Shown here one piece after another: positions 44,202 through 54,455 of a stretch of DNA of 64,000 nucleotides (position 1 is the stretch's first letter; every line of letters starts with the position of its first letter). The notes beneath the pieces were generated by a model, which had not been told where the DNA came from, searched no databases, and saw nothing but the letters and a program-made list of their open reading frames with translations. The position numbers were made by a program, and so were the translations under genes. Source of the DNA: Owenia fusiformis (lineage: Eukaryota; Annelida; Polychaeta; Sabellida; Oweniidae); contig CAIIXF020000004.1 of NCBI GenBank assembly GCA_903813345.2, positions 27,341,985 through 27,405,984 on the forward strand, read 5' to 3'.

Positions 44202-45107
44202 ATGGCAACAGTTAGTATCTTGATATGTATGGGACTAATAGGATGTACACTTGGTCTCTCTGCTGAAGAAGCTGCACTGTTTGGGAACGATGGTTCGGTA
44301 GGGGAATACCATGGACTTTCTGGATGGGTCAATATCACTGACAACGGGGAAACTTGGAAACTTGCAAGTAATGGTGTGCCAGATCATAATACAGGCGACT
44401 TCCCGATTGCCGGTTCTAACCCGAATGAGATATCCACACAGACTCATGAATATGATATTCCTAAAAATCCAACCGTTGCTTCCGAGTCAACGTGTTTAGC
44501 AATGGGGGTGATAGGAATTGCGAAAAATGGTGTCGCAATTTTCAACCCATTTACGTTAGAAGGGTGTAATGCGGTTGAGGGAAATGGCGCGGAGGAATTC
44601 GATGAATGTAATGCCCACCCCGATCAAATGGGTGTGTACCATTACCATATGGTTCCGAACTGCATTGAAGACGGCACAAACGATCAATTCATCGGTGTTG
44701 CCCTGGACGGATTCCCAATATATGGACCATTGAATTCAACCGGTCAAAACCTAACAAGTGCCGACTTGGACGAATGCCATGGAGAAACCGTGAACGGAAA
44801 TTACCGATATCGGGTCACTCACGATTACCCATATTACCTTGGTTGTTATAAAGGGGGGTATGTTTCTTCCATGGGAGGTCCCGCAATGATGCGCAAAAAG
44901 CGACAAAGTGGACCCCCTGGAGGCGGACCACCAGGTGGCGGTGGGGGGCAATGCTCGTTTGCCAATCAAGCCACTTTGGAAGCAAGTCCCTGCTACACGA
45001 CTGACGGCAACGGAAATACTGGGAATGCCGGGAACTTTTTCCACACCACATTCCTGTTCCGAGTTGGACTCGTCATTGCTAGTCTTACCTTTCTTAATAT
45101 CAATTAA
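44202..45107 (+). CDS. Secreted YHYH-domain protein, probably GPI-anchored
   Basis: The start ATG (CACCATGG, a good Kozak context) lies 8 nt after a TTGTTTTCAG acceptor, giving 301 residues in one coding exon. Residues 1-20 are a hydrophobic signal peptide (M-A-T-V-S-I-L-I-C-M-G-L-I-G-C). The YHYH motif is at 146-149, preceded by H-P-D-Q-M-G and followed by G-V-A-L-D-G-F-P-I-Y-G-P, the signature of the YHYH domain (PF14240-type); cysteines are spread as in extracellular proteins. A basic R-K-K-R at 231-234 could be a furin-type cleavage site, followed by a Gly/Pro-rich linker. The C-terminus (about 280-301) is hydrophobic and fits a GPI-attachment signal. The molecular function of YHYH proteins is not established. 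AATAAA at 45467-45472 is a candidate polyA signal. Confidence 0.9.
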   Translation: MATVSILICMGLIGCTLGLSAEEAALFGNDGSVGEYHGLSGWVNITDNGETWKLASNGVPDHNTGDFPIAGSNPNEISTQTHEYDIPKNPTVASESTCLAMGVIGIAKNGVAIFNPFTLEGCNAVEGNGAEEFDECNAHPDQMGVYHYHMVPNCIEDGTNDQFIGVALDGFPIYGPLNSTGQNLTSADLDECHGETVNGNYRYRVTHDYPYYLGCYKGGYVSSMGGPAMMRKKRQSGPPGGGPPGGGGGQCSFANQATLEASPCYTTDGNGNTGNAGNFFHTTFLFRVGLVIASLTFLNIN

Positions 45108-45479
45108 TGATTTCGAACAGCTGATATTCCAATTCTTGCCATGGTACTCTGACTTGACCCAAGTATGACTTAACGAGAAAATCAATATTTATTTTTGAAA
45201 TACGAGTGTCCCATTTTTTGGACCACCTTGTATAATGTTCCTTAATGGCCGTCAAAAATACAGGAAATGTTGTTATTTAGTATACTTTACATTGATAACA
45301 CAACACAATTATACGAGCTGTGTTTGCTACGTCGTTTCTATCTACTCTTAGGTATTTGCTACGTTATTACTATCACTTGGCTACGTCGACGTAAAATATT
45401 TTGACAAAATAACTGATTTATTCCAACAAATCTTCCAAATATACTATCTGACCAACGTTCTATATAAATAAAAGCCAAG

Positions 45480-46640
45480 GTCGTATATATTTTCAAAATG
45501 GAGGCGTAAATGAATATAACTGACCTTAAATTCTACTTTAAAGTTGCCCATAGAAAATACATGACGTCTGCTGAAAATCTTACAATAAGCAAAGTTACTC
45601 ATTCGCCGATCAACGTGTATGCTTAATTTTATAGCCTGTTTATTGAATCATCGGTATACTGATTAAAGTGACATTACTTGTGCTAGAAAAAATACACCAA
45701 AGGAAATATATAAAAGATTTAATAAAATCCCATAGAGATACATGTGCCGTGAGTTATTTGCTACTAGGCATGATGTTTGGGATACGTAAAACGCCAGTGT
45801 AAAAGAGTAAATGCAGGCATACTGATATGCATGGGCACTTGACATAGTTGTTGATCGCTAACGTATCTTAATCTCATGATCATTATTCCATCGAAGTTAT
45901 ACGATTTGGTGCAAATTTTATGCGATAATGCAATAATGGAGAATTGATTTAATCTTGAGTTTACGAAAACGTCGACCGCCGACCACCGACCAGTCACTCT
46001 ACACAGTTGGGTACACGTGGTCGGTGGTCGGTGGTCGGCTGTCGGTCTTTTACATAAAGATGAAAAGATGCAAAATTAGAAGAAAGTGAAACTTAAACTG
46101 GGAATTCAATGACTAAATAAGTAACTTTACAAGGTCGTGATTTAAAAATGTATTTAATCATTTCAAATCACGATGAAAAACGTAACATCGTCGTGGTGCC
46201 GTAATGTCATATTTTTAAGTGATGTCTGAGTTGTGAGAAGACCAATTTCATCCTGGTTAGTCACTTTGGATTATGATGGGAAAACTCACGTATTGTTGCA
46301 TGTTATTGTTGAACGCAATAACAAAAACACACTTAGCATTGTCGGTGTTCACGTCGTAACGTAATGTTTGATTTCTCAGTTGTTTAACCATAACTGGTAA
46401 AAACTACATTCAATATGACAAAAAAGCTTTCTAATGGTGTGATGAAATGTTTAATCATGGGGTTTACCCTCCTCTTGACGATAACAAATCATTTTTATTT
46501 CGAAATTGTACGTTAGATTTCAGTAAAAGATTGGGATAGATTTCCGTAGAAACGATAGGTTGGTTAATGGTATCACCCTATGCTTAGTGAGCGGAGCTAA
46601 TTTCAAGGGTGATGGTAAAGACGAGGCAAGGCGCCCAAAC
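45480..46640. other. Intergenic
   Basis: No supported gene. A small G/C hairpin at 45972-46052 consists of CCGACCACCGACCAG against GGTCGGTGGTCGG repeats. Confidence 0.5.
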
Positions 46641-46646
46641 CTAACT

Positions 46647-47179
46647 ATGGCGGACCAGCAGTAAGTTTATTTCTCTAAGTTCTACTCTTTATTGGCCTTG
46701 TGCTGGCCTGTAACTAGGTGCACTGATGCTTCAGATGCCCATAATAAGATTTGTAATGTAAGAAAGATTCATTCTTATATGTGAAACGGATACGAAGTGA
46801 TGTGAAAAGAAAAATTAATTTCCTGCATATTTTTTTCGATTATTTTCAAAATAATGATACTTCTCCTGCATAGAATTCCTTGATATTGCATGTAATTATT
46901 GTTGATAAACGTATTTATATCGTAAACCCATCCATTTCCCAATTTGAGCCGTAATTGCAGTCAAATCAGGAGATTTTGATTCCTCGAAAGGAAGAGCAAT
47001 GGTTATGGTAATAAAAGCATGTTTGGACGAGCCATGGAATAGGGATTACATTTATCCTGTTTATTTTCAGATATGTGGGATTCCAGTGTTACTACTGTCA
47101 CGGAAAATCAAAAGACTTTGATGAAATAATACACCACCTGATCAATAAACACCCTACAAATGAAATGAAAATTCGTTAA
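46647..47179 (+). CDS. Two-exon mini-gene, single C2H2 finger (family copy B)
   Basis: Exon 1 (46647-46660) is an ATG with 14 coding bases (M-A-D-Q) in a CTATGG context, directly followed by GTAAGT. Exon 2 (47071-47179) follows TTATTTTCAG and joins in phase. The product is 40 residues: one finger C-Y-Y-C, 12 residues, H, 4 residues, H-P, then T-N-E-M-K-I-R and TAA. The finger is closely similar to the one at 63.9 kb (F-Q-C-Y-x-C, K-H-P-x-N-E-M-K-I-R), where the protein goes on for a few hundred residues. Here a stop comes right after the finger, so it is a truncated paralogue or a minimal finger-only gene. The Ty3/Gypsy element begins ~100 bp downstream. No promoter was recognised. Confidence 0.5.
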
Positions 47180-47221
47180 TGTCAACGGAATAATAAAATT
47201 AATTACAAGAAATCTTTCTCT

Positions 47222-47274
47222 TGTGGTAACAACCTCTGACTACATCTGTTATGTTAACAACCTCTGACTACATC
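47222..47274 (+). repeat. Minisatellite, left part (split by the Gypsy element)
   Basis: Two units of AACCTCTGACTACATCTGTT. The array continues at 52457-52680. Confidence 0.8.
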
Positions 47275-47952
47275 TGTTATGTTATATGTACATGTATGTA
47301 ATCATAAATCTAAGTAGCTCCTTAAAGCCCCCGATAAATCGGGCTACGTATACCGCCGTGTTTACATTAGGGGATTAGAAGAGTTTATTTTTTACTTAGG
47401 TATGCAAGCAATATCAATATTAGGCCTTCTTGCATGTACTCGTGTGTACAATTAGCATGCCCTTCAATATTATATAAGCCAGGCTATTCAAGTACAACAT
47501 AATGTACACTATTTATGTGTGTAGTACATGGGAATACAATTCCCTGGGAAACAAAACACAAATACTTTTTATATGTTCAAAATGAGCCATTTGATTGATG
47601 CATACACTAATACCTTCATATATAAACATCTACAAAGTATATCTAATAGTTATTTTCAATTCCAATGTTGAAACTTGCCTGGTTACGATTATACGGGGAA
47701 TCAACACGGGACGATAGTTGTACACCTTCCTGGCTTACCTCTGAAGCCTGTACCCTGTAATCTCTTTATATAGGTTAGCGAGAGCGCTGCGCCTGCGCAG
47801 TTTTAAATTTTGGCGCACACTTTAAGCACATAAACTTTTACATCTAAAGATAGATGTCGCACTTGTATAGGTTTTTAGTAATGGCCGATGATTGAAAATA
47901 CACGTGAATTTCCTAAACTGGATTTGTCTGTTTTCTTAGTATATATGTAACA
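47275..47952 (+). repeat. 5' LTR (678 bp)
   Basis: Begins TGTTATGTTATATG and ends TATATATGTAACA. A TATATAGG-type element near 47766 could be the promoter. It contains a ~500-bp block (about 47326-47823) absent from the 3' LTR. Confidence 0.9.
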
Positions 47953-47968
47953 ATTGGCGACGAGGATC

Positions 47969-50900
47969 ATGGATAATCATAACCCTGAACACGGAGCTTC
48001 AGAAAGTGACTTTCGTTGTGACTTGAAATTTAGCAATTTCGACGAGGAAGTCGAAACGATTGACATTTACTTTGAAAGACTGACTCAGTATTTCAAGGCC
48101 ATGGGAATAAAAGATGATGACACTCGTAAAGTTGCGATTACGCTCACGCTTATAGGGCCTAAGACATATAAGACCCTTAGAGACTTATCAACGCCAAGAC
48201 GTCCTCATGAGCTGCAATTTGATGAAGTTATGAACACTCTCTGTAGACATTTTGCACCAAAACCTCTTGTCATTGCAGAGCGCTTCAAATTTTACAAGAG
48301 AGAGCAGCAAGCAGGTGAATCTATTGCTGAGTATACGTCTGTGATAAAATCTATGGCTGATAAATGTGATTTTGGTACCTTTTTGCCAGAAGCCCTGCGA
48401 GATAAACTTGTGTGCGGTATTAGTGACGATTATATACAGAAACGTCTCATGAACGATGATATGGATTTCGCAACGGCATATGAGAAAGCAATTAATATGG
48501 AATTAACGTCTAAAAACCTCCGGGAAATGCAGGGTACTCCCGCTGTAAATAGAGTTGACACTAAACAGGAAGCCCCAAAACCGCAGACAGCTCAGTGCTT
48601 TCGCTGTCTGGGACAAGGTCACACCCCAGATACATGCTTCTACAAGAATGAAACGTGCCATTCCTGCCATCGTGAAGGTCATATTAAACGTGCCTGCAAG
48701 AAAAGTAAGGCTGGAAAACATTCGGAAAAGAAACGTGGCAAAGGACGCAAAGTGAAAACCTTGGAAGCAGAGTATCAATCAGATAGTGACTCAAGTGAAA
48801 GTGATAGTCTGTATTACATCAATGTTAAAAATGTAAACAGCAAAGGATTGAAACCTCTGAAGGAAATGTTGTCGATAAATGATCGTAAAGTGAACTTTGA
48901 AATCGATACAGGATCAGCATTTACGCTTATGTCTGAAATGGATGCTCAAAAACTTTTGGGAAAGGATTTGGACATTCAGCCCACCAGGATTAAACTATAT
49001 ACGTATACAGGCCAGCCTATTCATCCGAAAGGTGAAACTTCTGTGAAAGTAACTTCTGATATGAATGAAGACAGGAAGTTACGCCTGTTAATTGTTCCTT
49101 CAAATGGACCACCCCTCCTGGGAAGAGAATGGTTACATGAGCTTCAGCTGAACTGGAATAAAATTAAACAGGTGAACAATGTGCAAAGTCAACCTGTTGA
49201 ACTGGGAAAAATTCTTGAGTCTCATAAAGAACTTTTTCAAGATGAGCTTGGTTGTTTATCAGGATTTAAGGCTGAATTTAGGCCAAAAGGTGATGAAATG
49301 CCTAAATTCTACAAACCATATCCTGTTCCATATGCAATGAAGGAAAAGATGGAAACAGGACTAGACAAATTGGAGGATATGGGTATAATTTCTCCAGTGA
49401 AAAATAGTAAATGGGCTACACCATGCTTCCCGATTCTGAAATCGAATGGATCCGTGCGCATATGCGGTGATTATAAGGGAACTCTTAACCCCGCATTAGA
49501 GGATAACATATACACAATGCCAGTGATCGAGGATATTTATGCTAATTTAGCAGGCGGTGAGAAATTTACTACCCTCGATTTGGGTAATGCCTTTAATCAG
49601 ATCGAATTATCTGATGAAACCAAAGCCTATACAACAATAAACACGTCGAAAGGCTTATATGTGTACAATCGTCTCAATTATGGAACAAAGGTGGCGCCAG
49701 CGATTTTCCAACGCGCTATGGATCAACTTCTGCGACCCCTATCAGGTGTTCAGTGTTACATGGATGACATAATTGTAACAGGTCGCGATGATAAAGAACA
49801 CCTGCAGAATTTGGATAAAGTGCTACAAGTGTTACAGGATCACAATCTCCGATTAAATAAAGCCAAATGCTGCTTTATGCTAAAATCAGTTTCGTATCTA
49901 GGTCACGTGATAGATAAAAATGGCCTACATAAATCATCTGAGAAAGTGAGAGCCATATTGGAATTACCCCGACCCTATGATATTCCAAGCCTCCGCTCTT
50001 TCCTGGGCAAACTCCAGTATTACAACAAATTCATTCCAAACCTGGCCTCTACCATAGCCCCACTCAATGGATTACTTCACAAAGATGCAGAGTGGAATTG
50101 GAATGCCCAGTGTGAGCAAGCATTTGTGAAATGTAAGGAATATCTATCATCTGATCTAGTGCTCACTCATTTTGACCCCAAACTCCCCATTAAATTGGAT
50201 ACAGATGCATCAATGTCTGGAGTAGGTGCAGTGATATCTCATATAATGCCTGATCAATCAGAGCGCCCCATTGCATATGCTTCCAAAAGCCTAAATGAGC
50301 ACCAAGTGAATTATAGTATGGTGGATAAAGAAGCATACGCAATCATCTGGGCTCTGAAGAAATTCAACATGTATCTCTATGGTCGTAAATTCACCATTGT
50401 TACAGACCATAAGCCCTTGATCAGTTTATTTAACCCCTCAAAGTCCACATCAGTCATGGCTGCTGCACGACTACAGCGATGGTCGTTATTTCTACAAGGA
50501 TATACATATAATATTGAATATCGCAATACCAAGGATCATACCAACGCAGACACACTTAGTCGTTTTCCACTCCCAGATATGGACACTAAGATGGACACAC
50601 AATCTGTATTCAATATATCACAGATTGAAGCCCTCCCTGTAGATGCAAAATCAGTTGCCAAGGAAACTGCCCGTGATACAGTTCTCTCAACTGTTTACAA
50701 TGCCTTACATACAGATACATGGGGAAATGTTGTTAAAGACAATAAAGAACTATATTCATACTATTTAAAGAGACATGATATGACAATACAAAATGGATGC
50801 ATTTTGTGGGGGATTAAAGTCGTTGTTCCTCACAAATTACAACAATCTATTCTAGAGGAATTACATCAAGAACACTTGGGTATAGTCAGAATGAAAGCCC

Positions 50901-51901
50901 TAGCACGTAGCCATGTTCATTGGTACAATATAGACAAGGATCTCGAATCACTCACTAAATCTTGTCATGGTTGCTCTGAACATGCAAGAATGCCTCGAAA
51001 AGCCCCATTACATCCATGGGAATGGCCAGAATCACCATGGAAACGTATCCATGTTGATTATGCTGGACCGATATTTGGAAGTATGCACTTGATTATTGTG
51101 GACTCATATTCAAAGTGGCCTGAAGTACTTAGTACAAAATCTACTACATCAACTGCCACAATTGAACTGTTAAGACCATTATTTGCAAGATATGGTGTCC
51201 CTGAACAGCTTGTGAGTGACAACGGACCTCAATTCACATCTGATGAATTTGAACATTTCATGAAAGCCAATGGTATACGTCATCTCACTAGTGCCCCAAT
51301 GCAACCTTCCACCAATGGCCAAGCAGAAAGAATGGTCCAGTCATTCAAACATTCTCTCAAATGCATGAAATATGAGAAGGGCAATACTCAACAGAAACTG
51401 TGTAAATTCTTGTTAAGTTACAGGAATACCCCTCATGCCCTTACAAATGAAACACCAGCTTCACTCTTTCTAAAACGTAACCTGAGGACTCGCTTATCAC
51501 TTGTGAAGCCTAACTTGAAAAATGGAGTTATTCAACGCCAAACTACTCGGGTAGCTCTACAACTTGGACCTTATAGAGAGTTCAACATAGGTGATCATGT
51601 ACTTGCTCGGGATTATAGAGGGCATGGTAAGAAATGGTCTGAAGCCATAGTGATTTCCAGACTAGGACCCTTGACATACACTGTGGAGGTCGACAATGGT
51701 CTGAGATGGCGCAGACATGTAGATCAGCTTCAAAGTGGTGGACTAGGCCCCATTGATATAACACCATTTGATCAGCCTAGCCAAGATATCTCTCCAATGC
51801 CTCACAATACACCAAAAACAGCTGATATACCCTTAGTGCCAATAACAGTTGTGCCAAAGGCAACAGACTCAAATGCCTTAAATACTATACTAGTATCATA
51901 A
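47969..51901 (+). CDS. Gag-Pol polyprotein of the Ty3/Gypsy element
   Basis: Starts at the ATG 17 nt after the LTR; 1310 residues, no internal stop. In order: capsid-like Gag region (1-190), two CCHC zinc knuckles (210-223 and 230-243), aspartic protease I-D-T-G-S (312-316), reverse transcriptase with Y-M-D-D (597-600), RNase H starting T-D-A-S (745-748), integrase zinc motif H966/H969/C999/C1002, and integrase core D1030, D1084, E1120 (D-D-35-E). Gag packages RNA; Pol matures, copies and integrates it. All catalytic residues are present. The stop at 51899-51901 probably comes from a late one-base shift: the -1 frame beyond it stays open to TAG at about 52010 and ends in a basic, proline-rich tail like those of related integrases. 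Only the last few dozen residues are affected. Confidence 0.95.
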   Translation: MDNHNPEHGASESDFRCDLKFSNFDEEVETIDIYFERLTQYFKAMGIKDDDTRKVAITLTLIGPKTYKTLRDLSTPRRPHELQFDEVMNTLCRHFAPKPLVIAERFKFYKREQQAGESIAEYTSVIKSMADKCDFGTFLPEALRDKLVCGISDDYIQKRLMNDDMDFATAYEKAINMELTSKNLREMQGTPAVNRVDTKQEAPKPQTAQCFRCLGQGHTPDTCFYKNETCHSCHREGHIKRACKKSKAGKHSEKKRGKGRKVKTLEAEYQSDSDSSESDSLYYINVKNVNSKGLKPLKEMLSINDRKVNFEIDTGSAFTLMSEMDAQKLLGKDLDIQPTRIKLYTYTGQPIHPKGETSVKVTSDMNEDRKLRLLIVPSNGPPLLGREWLHELQLNWNKIKQVNNVQSQPVELGKILESHKELFQDELGCLSGFKAEFRPKGDEMPKFYKPYPVPYAMKEKMETGLDKLEDMGIISPVKNSKWATPCFPILKSNGSVRICGDYKGTLNPALEDNIYTMPVIEDIYANLAGGEKFTTLDLGNAFNQIELSDETKAYTTINTSKGLYVYNRLNYGTKVAPAIFQRAMDQLLRPLSGVQCYMDDIIVTGRDDKEHLQNLDKVLQVLQDHNLRLNKAKCCFMLKSVSYLGHVIDKNGLHKSSEKVRAILELPRPYDIPSLRSFLGKLQYYNKFIPNLASTIAPLNGLLHKDAEWNWNAQCEQAFVKCKEYLSSDLVLTHFDPKLPIKLDTDASMSGVGAVISHIMPDQSERPIAYASKSLNEHQVNYSMVDKEAYAIIWALKKFNMYLYGRKFTIVTDHKPLISLFNPSKSTSVMAAARLQRWSLFLQGYTYNIEYRNTKDHTNADTLSRFPLPDMDTKMDTQSVFNISQIEALPVDAKSVAKETARDTVLSTVYNALHTDTWGNVVKDNKELYSYYLKRHDMTIQNGCILWGIKVVVPHKLQQSILEELHQEHLGIVRMKALARSHVHWYNIDKDLESLTKSCHGCSEHARMPRKAPLHPWEWPESPWKRIHVDYAGPIFGSMHLIIVDSYSKWPEVLSTKSTTSTATIELLRPLFARYGVPEQLVSDNGPQFTSDEFEHFMKANGIRHLTSAPMQPSTNGQAERMVQSFKHSLKCMKYEKGNTQQKLCKFLLSYRNTPHALTNETPASLFLKRNLRTRLSLVKPNLKNGVIQRQTTRVALQLGPYREFNIGDHVLARDYRGHGKKWSEAIVISRLGPLTYTVEVDNGLRWRRHVDQLQSGGLGPIDITPFDQPSQDISPMPHNTPKTADIPLVPITVVPKATDSNALNTILVS

Positions 51902-52266
51902 CTGTCCCAGATACTAATGTCACAGCTGTATCCAGTCCTAACCCTAGTACTACAGTGAAAGCTAGGTATCCACAGAGACAAAGGAAACCTCCAGATAGAT
52001 ACAATTGGTAGCTTGTTATTCAAGTAGAGACTATGATCATAGTGTATTAGTGACTTTAATCATTATGTTATCAAGACTTTAATTATAGTGACATGTTAAC
52101 AGTATAGTTTTAAAAAACATTAAAAAAAGAACAAAATTAAAGTTCAGCAAATACATGTCTCATAGAAACTCAAGTTTATTGGAGTTCAAACTTGGTATTG
52201 AACAGAGTAATTAAAGCATAATGTTAAATGTTCATATAGTTATAAGCAACTTTATTTCACTTTTAA

Positions 52267-52278
52267 CAGAGGAGGTAA
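52267..52278 (+). promoter_or_regulatory. Polypurine tract of the Ty3/Gypsy element
   Basis: CAGAGGAGGTAA directly before the 3' LTR; primes plus-strand DNA synthesis in this family. Confidence 0.75.
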
Positions 52279-52456
52279 TGTTATGTTATATGTACATGTA
52301 TGTAATCATAAATCTAAGTAGCTCCTTAAGCACATAAACTTTTACATCTAAAGATAGATGTCGCACTTGTATAGGTTTTTAGTAATGGCCGATGATTGAA
52401 AATACACGTGAATTTCCTAAACTGGATTTGTCTGTTTTCTTAGTATATATGTAACA
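52279..52456 (+). repeat. 3' LTR, internally deleted (178 bp)
   Basis: Same ends as the 5' LTR but goes directly from GTAGCTCCTTA to AGCACATAAACTTTTACATC. In the 5' LTR these two points are ~500 bp apart and both carry TTAA(A)GC, so a microhomology deletion fits. Confidence 0.9.
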
Positions 52457-52680
52457 ACATCTGTCATGTTAACAATCTCTGACTACATCTGTCATATTAA
52501 CAACCTCTGACTACATCTGTCATGTTAACAATCTCTGACTCTATCTGCCATGTTAACAGCCTCTGACTACACTTGTCATGTAAATAAAGTCTGACTTCAT
52601 TTATTATGTTAACAATTTCTGAATACACCTGCCATGTTAACAACCTTTGACAATCAACAATCTCTGACTACATCTGTCAT
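52457..52680 (+). repeat. Minisatellite, right part, ~28-bp unit
   Basis: Seven to eight units of ACATCTGTCATGTTAACAAT/CTCTGACT, with substitutions. It is the insertion target of the Gypsy element. Confidence 0.85.
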
Positions 52681-53111
52681 GTGTCTGCTTTTTTATGACT
52701 TTGTCAACATTTGTTAAAAAAGTGTGGGCCAGTTACCATTTATACAATTTTAAAATTATTTTAAGTTATTCTATTTATTCGTTCAACAACCAACACTTTT
52801 TGATAAATCATAAAATCAAGTGACTACATGTTTTGCAAGTTTTTACCATTGATTGAAGCCTATGACAACCTTGCCCAAATTCATTAATTTGTTAATTGAC
52901 AGTGTACATTTTAGCTGAATTTAGCAGTACACGTAGCAGCTAAGTGCTTGCCCATAGCCACTCCTCTTCGCAAATTACATCGCCATTGCTCGTCATCGAA
53001 ATTCTGATCGCCGAATAGTAAACATTCATTTTGTATTGGATGTACATAACTAGAGACCGCCTTATTTCGCATATATGAAAATATAAAACATATCTAGGTA
53101 CATATATCTTT

Positions 53112-53600
53112 GTATCTCATACTTAAGTGGGTTTGGGGTAGATATCACTCGGGAATATATATCATATCTGAGATGCGGGCAGGATATATTGTATATGTCC
53201 CGCTCCAGGCCAAATGCGGGCTGATATAATATATCCATCCCGCTCCCGGGAATTTTTCAAAAGTTTAAAAAAGTTAAAATTTCAAAAGTTTTAATTTTTT
53301 AATTTTAAAATTTAGATTTTTTAAGTTTAAATGTTACAATTTCATTGTATTGAACAAAAAGAATATTACGAAAATGTTAAATATAAATATCTTGTCATTT
53401 GAAAAAGGTGGAAAAGGTTATATCTACCCTAAACCCACTCAAGTATGAGATACACCAGTTATGCACGGTCGGTTTGGATACATGGAATATCCCTTGGGAT
53501 ATACAATACATCTTCCCTCGGTCCCTTCGGTCCCTCGGAAAGATATATTGTATATCCCTCTAGATATTCCCTGTATCCAAAACCTCCCAGTGCATAACCC
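53112..53600. repeat. Two adjoining palindromic elements
   Basis: First: GTATCTCATACTTAAGTGGG (53115) with its inverse CCACTCAAGTATGAGATAC (to 53451), both next to GGTAGATAT. Second: GTTATGCACGGTCGGTTTGG (53458) with CCAAAACCTCCCAGTGCATA (to 53599). Both hold GGGATATACAATATATC-type words. 52681-53111 shows no gene. Confidence 0.75.
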
Positions 53601-54455
53601 CTATATATGTGACATCGATCAGGAATTATTGACATATTGACAATATTAGGTTGTAATTTCTTGCAGTAAATTCAAATTGTATCTTTAAACGACTGTTTCA
53701 TCTTAACTATTCGTTTTATTGGATGTAAAACAAACGGTATGCATAGTCTAACATCGTCCACTTCTAAAACAGCATAAAATATCACAATATCATCACCTTA
53801 TGCTGCAATAATACGACTTAAGGTGGGACCTGGTCCGTCAGCCAAAAAAAATCCTCGATAGATTTTCTTGAAAATCGCACAGTGTATGTAAACAAGTGGT
53901 GTACATATGCTGTAGAAATTTTAAACAGAAAAAAATAAGTTGAGACATAGTAAGTAAAGTTCAAAAATCGTATTTTTGAGGAGCCTATGCTGCTTAAATT
54001 GTCATATTTAACATGTAATCCTATGGGAAAACCATACACTTACTTTACCCTCGGGAGATCTCAATTTACAGAAAAACGGCTCGATAGATTTTTTTAAAAT
54101 TTCAACATTTTTTTATTTGGAATATGATTATGCTTATGTTAGTTTTTTGTAAAAAGATTACAAAAATTGTAGTCACAGTATTCAGTCAAAGTACCTTGTA
54201 TTTTGAGAAAAGACCGGCATCCAATTCCATCCGTTGGCGGAGAGAACAATTGAATTACGTCATAAATTTCTCACCTGAATGATCCGACAGATAAAGACGA
54301 TTTCCAGGATAACGGGGTTTAGCCTTGCTAAATCAAATGTAGTTAGTTGATTTTGAATATATAGTCGATCGGTATGAATTACTACCACTAAAGTTAGCGT
54401 CCCACAGTCTTTGAGAATCAAGGACGTCGTATAGGCCAAGTACAAAGACAGTGAA

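Larger units (their letters stand above)
47275..52456 (+). mobile_element. Ty3/Gypsy LTR retrotransposon, nearly complete
   Basis: Bounded by TG...CA LTRs and by ACATC on both sides (47270-47274 and 52457-52461), a perfect 5-bp target duplication. Order: 5' LTR 47275-47952, primer-binding-like TGGCGACGAGGAT right after it (47956), a single gag-pol ORF, a purine tract CAGAGGAGGTAA at 52267-52278, and a 3' LTR 52279-52456. The LTRs differ by one ~500-bp block present only in the 5' copy; shared parts look identical by eye. One fused gag-pol frame and two zinc knuckles recall the Mag lineage, a tentative assignment. Confidence 0.95.

Noticed and set aside
44751-45185. Frames opposite or overlapping the YHYH gene
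   Set aside because: Shadow frames of a well-supported coding exon.
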